Assembly (NCBI RefSeq): GCF_036346295.1
Contig: NZ_CP107819.1
Location: forward strand, 372,001 to 436,000
DNA from: Streptomyces sp. NBC_00536
Lineage (GTDB): Bacteria; Actinomycetota; Actinomycetes; Streptomycetales; Streptomycetaceae
DNA length: 64,000 nucleotides
Direction of reading: 5' to 3'
The position numbers and the translations under genes are program-made. How positions within the stretch are numbered: the stretch's first letter is position 1; each line of letters starts with the position of its first letter. Below are positions 1 to 7,735 of the stretch, piece after piece. The notes below the pieces were generated by a model. It had not been told where the DNA came from. It did not search any database and worked only from the letters and a program-made list of their open reading frames with translations.

Positions 1-1
1 G

Positions 2-664
2 CCCGTCGTCGGTGACACCGCGCTGGCCGTCGATCTGGCCTCCTTCGGGCGGGTTCCGGCCGCGGACGGCGCGCGCGCCCTGCCCCCGCCCACCGAGTGG
101 TGGCTGCCCGCCACCTCCGACGACGACCCCGTGCCGGCGAGCGCCGCCGCCGCGTTGCGGACCGGGCCCGGAGCGGGGGCCCAGGACGTGCTGCTGCGCG
201 AGGACGTGGCCGCCGCACTGCTCGACGATCCGCTGAGCACCGCCCCGCAGCGCGCGCTGGCCGTCCTGGCGGTGGCCTGCGCGGTGCTGGCCGCGATCGG
301 TTTCGCCGCGTCCGCCGCGGCGGGCGCGCGGGAGCGGTCCCGGGAGTCCGCGGTGCTGCTGGCCCTCGGCGCGCCCCGGCGCACGCTGGCCCGTACGGCC
401 GCTGCCGAGGGCGCGGTCCTCGCCGGGATCGGCAGCGCCGCCGGGGTGGGCATCGGCGCCGCCCTCGTCCATCTCGTGGTGCCGCTGATGGTGCGGACAC
501 CCGCGGGCAGCCGCCCGTTCCCCGAACTACTGGTCGACCTGCCGGGTGGCCGGACACTGCTGCTGACCGTCGCGATCGCCGTCGTCCCCCTGTTCGCGGC
601 CACCCTCGGTGGCCGCCGCAACCGGAACACGGCCGCGCGGCTGCGGCAGGTGGAGGAGTCATGA
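2..664 (+). CDS. FtsX-like ABC transporter permease, C-terminal part (cut by window edge)
   Basis: Only the last 220 residues are present; the frame is open from base 2, so the gene begins left of the window. It ends with the membrane module of MacB/FtsX-type permeases: a helix after 'PQRALAVLAV', a cytoplasmic 'GARERSRESAVLLALGAPRR' stretch typical of FtsX domains, and two more hydrophobic segments. Its TGA stop overlaps the next start as ATGA, so the two permeases and the ATPase behind them form one operon. The substrate cannot be told. Exporter or lipoprotein/peptide transport is inferred from the family. Confidence 0.85.
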   Translation, partial: PVVGDTALAVDLASFGRVPAADGARALPPPTEWWLPATSDDDPVPASAAAALRTGPGAGAQDVLLREDVAAALLDDPLSTAPQRALAVLAVACAVLAAIGFAASAAAGARERSRESAVLLALGAPRRTLARTAAAEGAVLAGIGSAAGVGIGAALVHLVVPLMVRTPAGSRPFPELLVDLPGGRTLLLTVAIAVVPLFAATLGGRRNRNTAARLRQVEES

Positions 665-3414
665 TCCGCACTGCCCGTACGGCCTCACGCGCCGCACGTC
701 CCGCGTCCTGGGTGCGTACCCGGCTGCGCGCCATGCCAACGGCCGCCGTCCTGGCCGCCGTACTCGCCTTCGCCGCCGTGTTCCTGAGCGCGGCCCTGCC
801 CCGCGCCCTGGACCGGGGCGCCGACCAGGCCCTGCGGACCTTCGTGGGCGGCAAGGGGCCGGGCCCGACGAGCGTGCAGGTGTACGGCGACTCCAAGAAC
901 GGGCCGGGGGTCGGCGGGGACCTGGACCGGATCCTGGGCCTGCTGACCGCCCGGACCGGCGGGGAGCTCGTCCTGGCCCCGAGCGGCCCGGTGCACGGCA
1001 CCCAGGGCAACAAGCCGCGCGCCCTCAACAACCCCGGTCTGTCCCGGCCCGAGGGCGTGGACCCCCTGCTGCACCTGCTGCACCTGCGCGAAGCGAGCGG
1101 GCACATCCGGATGGTGGCGGGCCACTGGCCGAGCGGCGCCACCCCCGAGGGGAAGCCCGTACCGGTCGCCCTCTCGCAGCGGGCGTCGGAGGCCCTCAAC
1201 GCACCGCTGGGCACGGTGCTGGAGACCAACCCGACCGGCCCGTGGGCCCCGGAGACCGGCCGGGCCGAGGTCGTCGGCCTGTACGCCGCGAACGACGAGG
1301 CCGATCCCGTCTGGACCGGCCTGCCCTGCCTCAGCCACGCCTGCACCGGCTACACCCTCGGGATGGAACCGAAGGCCTACTGGAACGCGGGGGCCCTGGT
1401 CGGCGTCGAGGACCTGCCGCGGGTCGCGACCTGGGGCGAGGGGGGCACCGACTTCTGGCGGCTGCCCATCGACGCCACCCGGCTGCGCGCCGACCGGCTG
1501 CCCGAGACCCGCCGACAGCTCGCCGACTACGTGTCCGGCTCCACCGCGGCCGAGCTCCTCGACGCCTCCGGACGGCTGGACCTGGCGATCACCTCCCCGC
1601 TGAGCGGCGTGCTCTCCGAGGCCCTGGCCCGGCAGCAGGCCGCCGCCCCGATCGGGGTGAGCGGTCCGGCCGGGGTCGCCGGAGTCGTCTTCGTCGTCCT
1701 GTGCCTGGCCGCCGCGCTCGGCGGAGAGCGGCGCGAGTCCGAACTGCGGCTGCTGCACGCCCGCGGTGCCTCGCGCGGCGGGATCGCCCGCAGACTGCTC
1801 GCCGAGGGCGCGGTCACCGCGCTCCCCGCGGCCCTGCTCGCCGCGGTGATCGCGTTCGTCTGGCTGCCGACGCCCCGGCTGCTGCCCTCGCTGTCGGCGG
1901 CGCTGGCCGCGACGCTGCTGGCCTGGCTGGCCTTCCCGGTACGGGCGCTGGTCATGCTGGCGCCGCCGCGGCCGCGCAACCGGTGGCACCGCCCGGTGGC
2001 GGAGCTGCTGGTGGTCCTGGTGACCGGCGCCGCCCTCTCCGAGGTGCGGGGACGGGGGATCGCACAGGCCGGAGCGGACGTCGATCCGCTGCTGGTCGCC
2101 GCGCCCCTGCTGCTCGCGCTGTGCGGCGGGCTGCTGCTTGCGCGGATCCTGCCGCTGCTGGTCGCCCTGCCGGCCCGGATGGCCGCGCGGGGCTCCGGGG
2201 TGATCGGTTTCCTGGGGCTGACGCGCGCCGCGCGCGGCAACGGGGGCCGCGGCCGCACACCGGTGCTGCCGCTGATCGCCCTGCTGCTGGCCGTCACCAC
2301 GGGCGGCTTCTGGACCACCGTGCTGAACGCGGCGGAGGACGCCCGGCTCGCCGCGACCCGGGTGAGCGTCGTGGCCGACGCGCTGGTCGCCGCGCCACCG
2401 ACCCAGACCCTGCCGCCCGACCTGGTCAAGGCCCTGGGCTCGGTGGAGGGCGTACGGTCCTCCGTCAGCCTGTGGACCGAGGACGACGCGTTCCTGGACG
2501 CTCCGGCGGCGCAGTTCACCACCCAGGTCAGTGTGGTCGTCGTCGAACCGAAGGCCTACGCCGCCCTGTCCAAGGCCGTCCGGACCGGCCCCTTCGACCC
2601 GGCCCTGCTCGGCGGGAAGGCCACCGGTACGCAAGACTCCCCGCTGCCCGTGCTGTTCAGCACCGGGCTGGCCAAACTGGCGCCCAGCGGCACCTTCCGG
2701 CTCCGGTTCGGCGACGGCCAGCTCCAGGTGACCTCGCGCGGCGTGGTCGACGGGACGCCCGTACGGCCCGGCGCCGACGGGGCCACGGTCATCGTGCCCG
2801 CGGGCACGGCCACGCAGGCCATCAAGCTCACCCGGCAGCCCAACCGCTGGTACGCGCTCGGCAATCCGCCCGAGGACCGGCTGAAGGTGCTGGTGCGCTC
2901 GCTCGCCCCGGCCGCCTCCGCCGCCGAGTTCCGCGTGCAGACCAGCGCCGGAATGGCGGACGAAGTGGGCTCCGACCCGCTCCAGGCGGCGGCGGTCCGG
3001 CTGTTCCGGGCTTCCGTCATCGGGGCGGCGGGCTTCGCCCTGCTGGCCGTCCTGCTGGCCCTGGTACGGGCGGCCCCCGAGCGGGCCGCGCTGCTGGCCC
3101 GGATGCGCACGATGGGGCTGCGGCCCCGGCAGGGCATCCTGCTGATGCTGGCCGAATCGCTGCCGCAGGCCTTCGCGGCGGCGCTCGGCGGGGCACTGAC
3201 CGCGACCGCGGCGGTGCTCCTGCTGGGACCGGCCGTGGACCTGTCCACCCTGGTCGGGCAGCCCGTACCGGGCGGACTGACGTTCAGCGCGCGGCCCGTA
3301 CTGGTCCAGGCACTGGGCCTGGCCGCCCTGGTGGCGGTGGCCGTACTGGCCGAAGCCGCGGTGTCGGGACGACGCCAGATCACCACCGAGTTGAGAGCGG
3401 GAGACCAGCGATGA
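661..3414 (+). CDS. FtsX-like ABC transporter permease, large two-module form
   Basis: 917 residues. An N-terminal helix near residues 22-42 is followed by a large extracytoplasmic domain of about 300 residues. A first FtsX membrane module lies near 340-500, a second periplasmic-type domain follows, and a C-terminal FtsX module holds 'ARMRTMGLRPRQGILLMLAE' and three helices. The double layout matches actinobacterial macrolide-exporter-like permeases that work without a separate fusion protein. Start is the ATG overlapping the previous stop (ATGA), and the stop overlaps the ATPase start the same way, so translation is probably coupled. Substrate unknown. Confidence 0.88.
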   Translation: MIRTARTASRAARPASWVRTRLRAMPTAAVLAAVLAFAAVFLSAALPRALDRGADQALRTFVGGKGPGPTSVQVYGDSKNGPGVGGDLDRILGLLTARTGGELVLAPSGPVHGTQGNKPRALNNPGLSRPEGVDPLLHLLHLREASGHIRMVAGHWPSGATPEGKPVPVALSQRASEALNAPLGTVLETNPTGPWAPETGRAEVVGLYAANDEADPVWTGLPCLSHACTGYTLGMEPKAYWNAGALVGVEDLPRVATWGEGGTDFWRLPIDATRLRADRLPETRRQLADYVSGSTAAELLDASGRLDLAITSPLSGVLSEALARQQAAAPIGVSGPAGVAGVVFVVLCLAAALGGERRESELRLLHARGASRGGIARRLLAEGAVTALPAALLAAVIAFVWLPTPRLLPSLSAALAATLLAWLAFPVRALVMLAPPRPRNRWHRPVAELLVVLVTGAALSEVRGRGIAQAGADVDPLLVAAPLLLALCGGLLLARILPLLVALPARMAARGSGVIGFLGLTRAARGNGGRGRTPVLPLIALLLAVTTGGFWTTVLNAAEDARLAATRVSVVADALVAAPPTQTLPPDLVKALGSVEGVRSSVSLWTEDDAFLDAPAAQFTTQVSVVVVEPKAYAALSKAVRTGPFDPALLGGKATGTQDSPLPVLFSTGLAKLAPSGTFRLRFGDGQLQVTSRGVVDGTPVRPGADGATVIVPAGTATQAIKLTRQPNRWYALGNPPEDRLKVLVRSLAPAASAAEFRVQTSAGMADEVGSDPLQAAAVRLFRASVIGAAGFALLAVLLALVRAAPERAALLARMRTMGLRPRQGILLMLAESLPQAFAAALGGALTATAAVLLLGPAVDLSTLVGQPVPGGLTFSARPVLVQALGLAALVAVAVLAEAAVSGRRQITTELRAGDQR

Positions 3415-4424
3415 GCGGCGAGCGGACAGACGGCGCGGACGGCCACGGGCCGGACGGCCGGGCGGAGGCGGCCGTGAACGGCGGGCCCAGCTACGAGGAA
3501 CTGCGCCGGCGCGCGGTGGCGGCCACCGAGCCCCCGCCGCCCGAGGCGGGCACGGCCATCGTGTGCGACCGCCTGGTACGGGTGTTCAGCGCCGACGGCA
3601 TCGAGGTACAGGCCCTCCAGGGGCTGGAGTTGACGGTGGCCCAGGGTGATCTGGTCGCCCTGGTCGGCGCCTCGGGCAGCGGCAAGTCGACGCTGCTGAA
3701 CATCCTGGCGGGCCAGGACCGGCCCACGGCGGGCACCGCCCGGGTGGCCGGTTACGACCTGCTGGAGATGTCGTCGCGGGACCGGCTGCGCTACCGGCGC
3801 GAGGCGGTCGGCTTCGTCTGGCAGCAGACGGCGCGCAACCTGCTGCCGTTCCTGACGACCACTCAGAACATAGCCCTGCCGATGCAGTTGACGGGTGGCG
3901 GGCGGGGAGCGGCGAAGCGGCACGCGGCCCGCACGGCGGAACTGATCGACGCCCTGGACCTCGGCCCGCTCGCGGGCCGCCGCCCGGCCGAACTCTCCGG
4001 CGGGCAGCAGCAGCGGGTGGCCGTGGCCGTGGCGATGGCGGGCGCCCCGAAGGTCCTCCTCGCCGACGAACCCACCGGCGAGCTGGACTCCGAGACCGGC
4101 GCGGCCGTCTTCGAGGCCTTCCGGACGGTCAACCGGGAGCTGGGGGCCACGGTGGTCGTCGTCACCCACGACCCGATGGTCGCGGGCGAGGTGCGGCGCA
4201 CGGTGGCCATCCGTGACGGCCGTACCAGCAGCGAGGTGCTGCGGCGCACGGTCACCGACGAGCACGGCGCGGAGTCGGTCAGCGAGCGCGAGTACGTGAT
4301 GCTGGACCGCAGCGGCCGGGTCCAGCTGCCGCGCACCTTCCTGGAGGCGCTCGGGATGGAACACCGGGTGGCGGTCGACCTCGGCTCCGACCACATCGAA
4401 CTCCGGCCGGACTCGGCCGGATAG
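3411..4424 (+). CDS. ABC transporter ATP-binding protein with AbrB-like C-terminal domain
   Basis: 337 residues. Residues 48-275 form a MacB/LolD-type ATPase: Walker A GASGSGKS (86-93), signature LSGGQQQRV (195-203), Walker B LLADEP (216-221) and switch His in VVVTHD. Two additions are unusual. The first 45 residues are charged and low-complexity. Residues 296-332 ('YVMLDRSGRVQLPRTFLEAL' then 'VAVDL...IELRP') read like a SpoVT/AbrB swapped-hairpin domain, a fold normally found in DNA-binding regulators and antitoxins. Last gene of the FtsX operon and coupled to the permease. The tail might regulate or dimerise the transporter; that is inference. Confidence 0.92.
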   Translation: MSGERTDGADGHGPDGRAEAAVNGGPSYEELRRRAVAATEPPPPEAGTAIVCDRLVRVFSADGIEVQALQGLELTVAQGDLVALVGASGSGKSTLLNILAGQDRPTAGTARVAGYDLLEMSSRDRLRYRREAVGFVWQQTARNLLPFLTTTQNIALPMQLTGGGRGAAKRHAARTAELIDALDLGPLAGRRPAELSGGQQQRVAVAVAMAGAPKVLLADEPTGELDSETGAAVFEAFRTVNRELGATVVVVTHDPMVAGEVRRTVAIRDGRTSSEVLRRTVTDEHGAESVSEREYVMLDRSGRVQLPRTFLEALGMEHRVAVDLGSDHIELRPDSAG

Positions 4425-4452
4425 CCGCTCGATCCGGTGGGTGGAACCGCGG

Positions 4453-4478
4453 AGCCCCGGGGCGCGTGCCCCGGGGCT
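4453..4478. terminator. Bidirectional hairpin terminator
   Basis: Perfect 11-bp stem AGCCCCGGGGC / GCCCCGGGGCT around a GCGT loop, between the converging ATPase gene and the gene ending at 4484. There is no U-tract, as is usual in Streptomyces. Confidence 0.8.
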
Positions 4479-4483
4479 TCCGG

Positions 4484-4870
4484 CTATCCCTCCCCGGCCA
4501 CGAGGCGGGTGATCTCCTCGTCGGCCGCCCGGGCCTCCGCCCGCCGTTCCATCCGGGCCAGTTGACCCCCGTACGCCCGCAGGGCATCGATCAGGAGACC
4601 GGCCCGCCCGGGCTCCCTCGCGTACATCTCCCGTGCCGCGGCGACGGATTCGGCCAGCAGGGCGAGCTGGATCGCGGGCTCGTGCGCGAACTCCCGCGCC
4701 CCGTACTTCCGCAGCGCGCCCGCCAGCAGCGGCAGGTAGGCGAGCGGGCTCACCCGGGCGAGGATCCGGTAGGCGGCGACCCGCTCCGCGAGGAGGGGCT
4801 TCCCCGACCCCAGGAGGGCCACTCTTGCTCGTAGGACCGCGTCGTGACTGATGTGCGCCGAGAACGTCAT
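4484..4870 (-). CDS. Small all-helical (TPR-like) protein of unknown function
   Basis: 128 residues, almost entirely predicted helix. Alternating Leu/Ala patterns such as 'LARVSPLAYLPLLAGALRKY' and 'RAGLLIDALRAYGGQLARM' suggest two or three TPR-like hairpins. No signal peptide, membrane helix or catalytic motif is visible. ATG at 4870 is the first start in the frame; no strong ribosome site precedes it. It stands alone, convergent with the ABC operon. I do not recognise a family, and it may act as a protein-binding adaptor. Confidence 0.6.
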   Translation of the reverse strand: MTFSAHISHDAVLRARVALLGSGKPLLAERVAAYRILARVSPLAYLPLLAGALRKYGAREFAHEPAIQLALLAESVAAAREMYAREPGRAGLLIDALRAYGGQLARMERRAEARAADEEITRLVAGEG

Positions 4871-5011
4871 GAGGGAGATTCTGAAAGCCGCACAGGGGGT
4901 CGAACAAGGGCAATCGGCTGTGCCCTTGGTCCTACGAAAACACCCTCTGACCTGTCATGATGGATACGTATTCACCCTTGGGCCAGGAAGTGAGGGCCCG
5001 TCAGACTCCGG

Positions 5012-6478
5012 TCAGGCGCGGTTCTTCGTCCGGTCGCGCAGCCCGAGGCCGATCAGGACGCCCGCCACGAGCAGGACCGCCACGTCGAGTGCCAGGACCG
5101 TGCGCACCCCGTCGAAGAGCGAGTCCTGGGTCGTCGCCAGGACACCGAGCAGCGGGATGCCGATGGTGAGACCGACCTGCTGGGTGGTGGTCACCAGGCC
5201 GGTCGCCAGGCCCTGTTCCCCGTCCGGCACGCCGCTGGTCACCGTGACCCCGTACGAGATGATCGCGCCGAGGTGGCACATGCTGGCCGCCGACACCGCG
5301 ACGGTCGCCAGCAGCGCACCCGATCCGGCGCCCACGGCGAGCAGCACCGCGGTGAACGCGGCCTGGCCGAAGAGCGAGACCACCAGCGTGCGGCGTGCGC
5401 CGATCCGGCCGATCACCCGGGAGGCGTAGGTGCCGGCGACGGCCGACATGACCCCCTGGACGCCGAAGACCAGACCCGTCCGGAAGGACGACAGTTCCAG
5501 GGTCTCCTGGAGGTAGAGGGTGAGCACGAAGACGACCGTCGACATCATCGAGAAGGTCACCAGGCCGCCGATGTTGCCCCAGGCCACCGTGCGCCGCCGC
5601 AGCATGGGCAGGGAGACCAGCGGGGCCGGGGACTTCGTCTCCACCACGGCGAACACGGCGAGCAGCACGATCCCGGCGGCCAGCGTGCCCCAGACGTCGG
5701 CCCGGCCGAAACCGTCCTGGGCCGCCGTGGACAGGGAGTAGATCAGCGCGAGCAGACCGCCGGTGACGGTGACGGCGCCCGGTACGTCCAGCCGGGGGCG
5801 CTCGGGGTTGCGCGACTCGGGCAGCAGCCGGGGGGCCAGGACCAGCACGATCAGCGCGGTGGCCGTGAGGAGTCCCATCGTGGAGCGCCAGCCCAGCGTG
5901 TCGGTCATGACGCCGCCGAGCACCATGCCGACGGTGAAGCCGAGGGACAGCAGGGTGCCGGAGATGCCGAGGGCCTTGGCGCGCAGCGGGCCTTCCGGGA
6001 ACGTGGTGGTCAGCAGGGACATGCCGGTGGGCACGATGAGTGCCGCGCCGAGGCCCTGGAGGGCGCGCCCGGCCAGGAAGGACGCCGGGTTCCAGGCGAG
6101 GGTGGCCAGCAGCGAGGCGACGCCGAAGAGGACGAGCCCGGTCAGGAACAGCTTCTTGCGTCCGTAGAGGTCGGCGATCCGGCCGAAGAGGAGCAGGAAG
6201 CCGCCGGAGGGCAGCGAGAAGGCCGTGACCGCCCACTGGAGCTGGGACCGGCCGAGGCCCAGGTCCTTCCCGAGCACCGGCAGGGCCACGTTCAGCACGG
6301 AGAAGTCCAGGGCCACCATGAACTGGGCGGCGCACAGCACGAAGAGGACCAGCTTCGCCCGGCCGGTGAGCCGGTCGCCGCCGGGGGCCGGGGCCGGTGC
6401 GGGGGTGGCCGCGGCTGGTGCGGCGGTGGCCGCGGGGGGCGCGGCCGTGGTGCGGGAGGTCTGTGTGTCGGTGGTCAT
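5012..6478 (-). CDS. MFS drug-efflux transporter, DHA2/EmrB type
   Basis: 488 residues with about 14 hydrophobic segments, the DHA2 (QacA/EmrB) topology. 'LFGRIADLYGRKKLFLTGL' is the MFS motif A loop between helices 2 and 3, and 'GISGTLLSLGFTVGMVLGG' is a motif-C-like antiporter segment. The N-terminal 45 residues are Thr/Ala/Pro-rich and cytoplasmic. Start is ATG 6478, preceded by AGGTGGGG; a longer frame exists upstream but lacks a ribosome site. Divergent from an XRE/MmyB regulator with an inverted repeat between them, so it is probably repressed by that neighbour and induced by its exported compound. Confidence 0.92.
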   Translation of the reverse strand: MTTDTQTSRTTAAPPAATAAPAAATPAPAPAPGGDRLTGRAKLVLFVLCAAQFMVALDFSVLNVALPVLGKDLGLGRSQLQWAVTAFSLPSGGFLLLFGRIADLYGRKKLFLTGLVLFGVASLLATLAWNPASFLAGRALQGLGAALIVPTGMSLLTTTFPEGPLRAKALGISGTLLSLGFTVGMVLGGVMTDTLGWRSTMGLLTATALIVLVLAPRLLPESRNPERPRLDVPGAVTVTGGLLALIYSLSTAAQDGFGRADVWGTLAAGIVLLAVFAVVETKSPAPLVSLPMLRRRTVAWGNIGGLVTFSMMSTVVFVLTLYLQETLELSSFRTGLVFGVQGVMSAVAGTYASRVIGRIGARRTLVVSLFGQAAFTAVLLAVGAGSGALLATVAVSAASMCHLGAIISYGVTVTSGVPDGEQGLATGLVTTTQQVGLTIGIPLLGVLATTQDSLFDGVRTVLALDVAVLLVAGVLIGLGLRDRTKNRA

Positions 6479-6527
6479 GGCCCCACCTTCGCCGCCCGGG
6501 AATGCCCGTGCAGAGTGGGAACTTATG

Positions 6528-6546
6528 CTGGTGGTGGCACCACCAG
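6528..6546. promoter_or_regulatory. 19-bp palindromic operator between MFS pump and its regulator
   Basis: Perfect inverted repeat CTGGTGGTG-g-CACCACCAG in the 89-bp divergent intergenic region, 49 bp from the MFS start and 21 bp from the regulator start. Overlapping -10-like hexamers (TATGCT on +, TAAGTT on -) lie just to its left. A likely binding site for the neighbouring XRE regulator; binding itself is inference. Confidence 0.6.
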
Positions 6547-6567
6547 GCAGCCAGTAGGGGGATTTTC

Positions 6568-7440
6568 GTGGCCACACCGATCGACAAGCACCGGCGCTCC
6601 GAACTCCGCGAGTTCCTCATGAGCAGACGGGCGCGGATCACCCCGACGGAGGCCGGACTGCCGGACGGCGGGGCCCGCCGCCGCACCCCGGGCCTGCGCA
6701 GGGAAGAGGTCGCGGTGCTCGCCGGGGTCGGGGTCTCCTGGTACCAGTGGCTGGAGCAGGGCCGCGACATCACGGTGTCCCCCCAGGTGCTCGACGCGGT
6801 GGGCCGGGTCCTGAAGCTGACCAGCGCCGAGCAGCGGCACCTGTACGTGCTGGCGGGTCTCAACCCGCCCGCCCCGCAGGTCGCGCCGTCCGCGCAGAAC
6901 ATGTGTGACGGGCTGCAGCGGCTGATCGACGCGTGGATGCCGTTCCCCGCGCACATCATGGACGTCTACTGGAACACCGTGATGTACAACGACGCGGCCT
7001 CGATGGTGCTCGGCATGCGTCCCGAGATCGTGCAGAACTGCCTGATCGCGTTCTTCACCGACCCCCTCTACCGGTCGCGCACCAAGCGCTGGGAGGAGAT
7101 CGCCTCCCACGTGGTCGCCCAGTTCCGGGCGGCGTGCTCGGAGACGCCGAACGACGACGGGTTCCGCGCGGTCGTCGAGGAGGCGAGGGAGGTCAGCCCG
7201 GTGTTCTCGGACCTGTGGGAACGGCGCGACATCGAGCCGGGCGGTCAGCTGCAGAAGGAGTTCGAACACCCCGTGGTGGGCGCACTGTTCGTCGAGTCGA
7301 CCCAGCTGCGCGTACCGGCCCGCCCCGACCTGTCCATCGTCCTGCACACTCCCCTGCCGGGCACCGACACGGCCGAGAAGCTGGAGTGGCTGGCGTCGCC
7401 GGAGGGGCGTCGCGGGTCCATGTACCCGATCGCGGGCTGA
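6568..7440 (+). CDS. XRE-family transcriptional regulator with MmyB-like ligand domain
   Basis: 290 residues. Residues 8-85 hold a helix-turn-helix with the actinobacterial hallmark 'RRRTPGLRREEVAVLAGVGV' and 'SWYQWLEQGRDI'. Residues 105-260 form the MmyB-like domain, which binds small lipophilic ligands in its family (seen as 'PAHIMDVYWNTVMYNDAAS'). Start is GTG 6568 with AGGGGGA at good spacing; a longer frame has no ribosome site. Divergent from the MFS pump, so the pair resembles a one-component efflux switch. Ligand unknown. Confidence 0.88.
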   Translation: MATPIDKHRRSELREFLMSRRARITPTEAGLPDGGARRRTPGLRREEVAVLAGVGVSWYQWLEQGRDITVSPQVLDAVGRVLKLTSAEQRHLYVLAGLNPPAPQVAPSAQNMCDGLQRLIDAWMPFPAHIMDVYWNTVMYNDAASMVLGMRPEIVQNCLIAFFTDPLYRSRTKRWEEIASHVVAQFRAACSETPNDDGFRAVVEEAREVSPVFSDLWERRDIEPGGQLQKEFEHPVVGALFVESTQLRVPARPDLSIVLHTPLPGTDTAEKLEWLASPEGRRGSMYPIAG

Positions 7441-7560
7441 GGACGGGCGGGCCCCGGAAGCGGGTCCGGGCGCGGGCGCGGGCAGCCATGCTCCCATCCC
7501 CTGCGGGGGAGCAGGACCGCCCGACACGGAACACCCGGCCCGCAGGAGGGTCCCACCCCC

Positions 7561-7593
7561 GCCCAACGTCGGCCTAACGCCCCGCTAACGGAG
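7561..7593 (+). promoter_or_regulatory. Three 11-bp-period direct repeats upstream of the SARP gene
   Basis: Three units of 11 bp carry CCAACG (7563), CTAACG (7574) and CTAACG (7585). Heptamer direct repeats with 4-bp gaps are the known layout of SARP/AfsR binding sites. They lie about 145 bp upstream of the AfsR-type gene. No clear -10 follows at the expected 8 bp. The rest of 7441-7735 holds a weak inverted repeat (CCCCGCG 7615-7621, CGCGGGG 7639-7645) and nothing else I can name. Confidence 0.45.
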
Positions 7594-7735
7594 CACCGGC
7601 CGACCGTCCGGCTCCCCCGCGGATCCGGTGGCCGGGCCCGCGGGGATAAATGGCCGGAGACCCCCTCATGTGTCGAAATGGGCCGCCGTACCCTCGGCCG
7701 GGGGGCCGTGACGCGTTGAGCAAGGTGGTTGTCGC

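Noticed and set aside
685..2634. Long open frame on the minus strand (649 codons)
   Set aside because: An antisense shadow of the FtsX gene, common at this base composition; its residues are low-complexity Gly/Arg/Gln/Asp and show no domain.
7490..7512. Hairpin GCTCCC...GGGAGC after the XRE/MmyB gene
   Set aside because: Six-bp stem with an 11-base loop; too weak to call a terminator.
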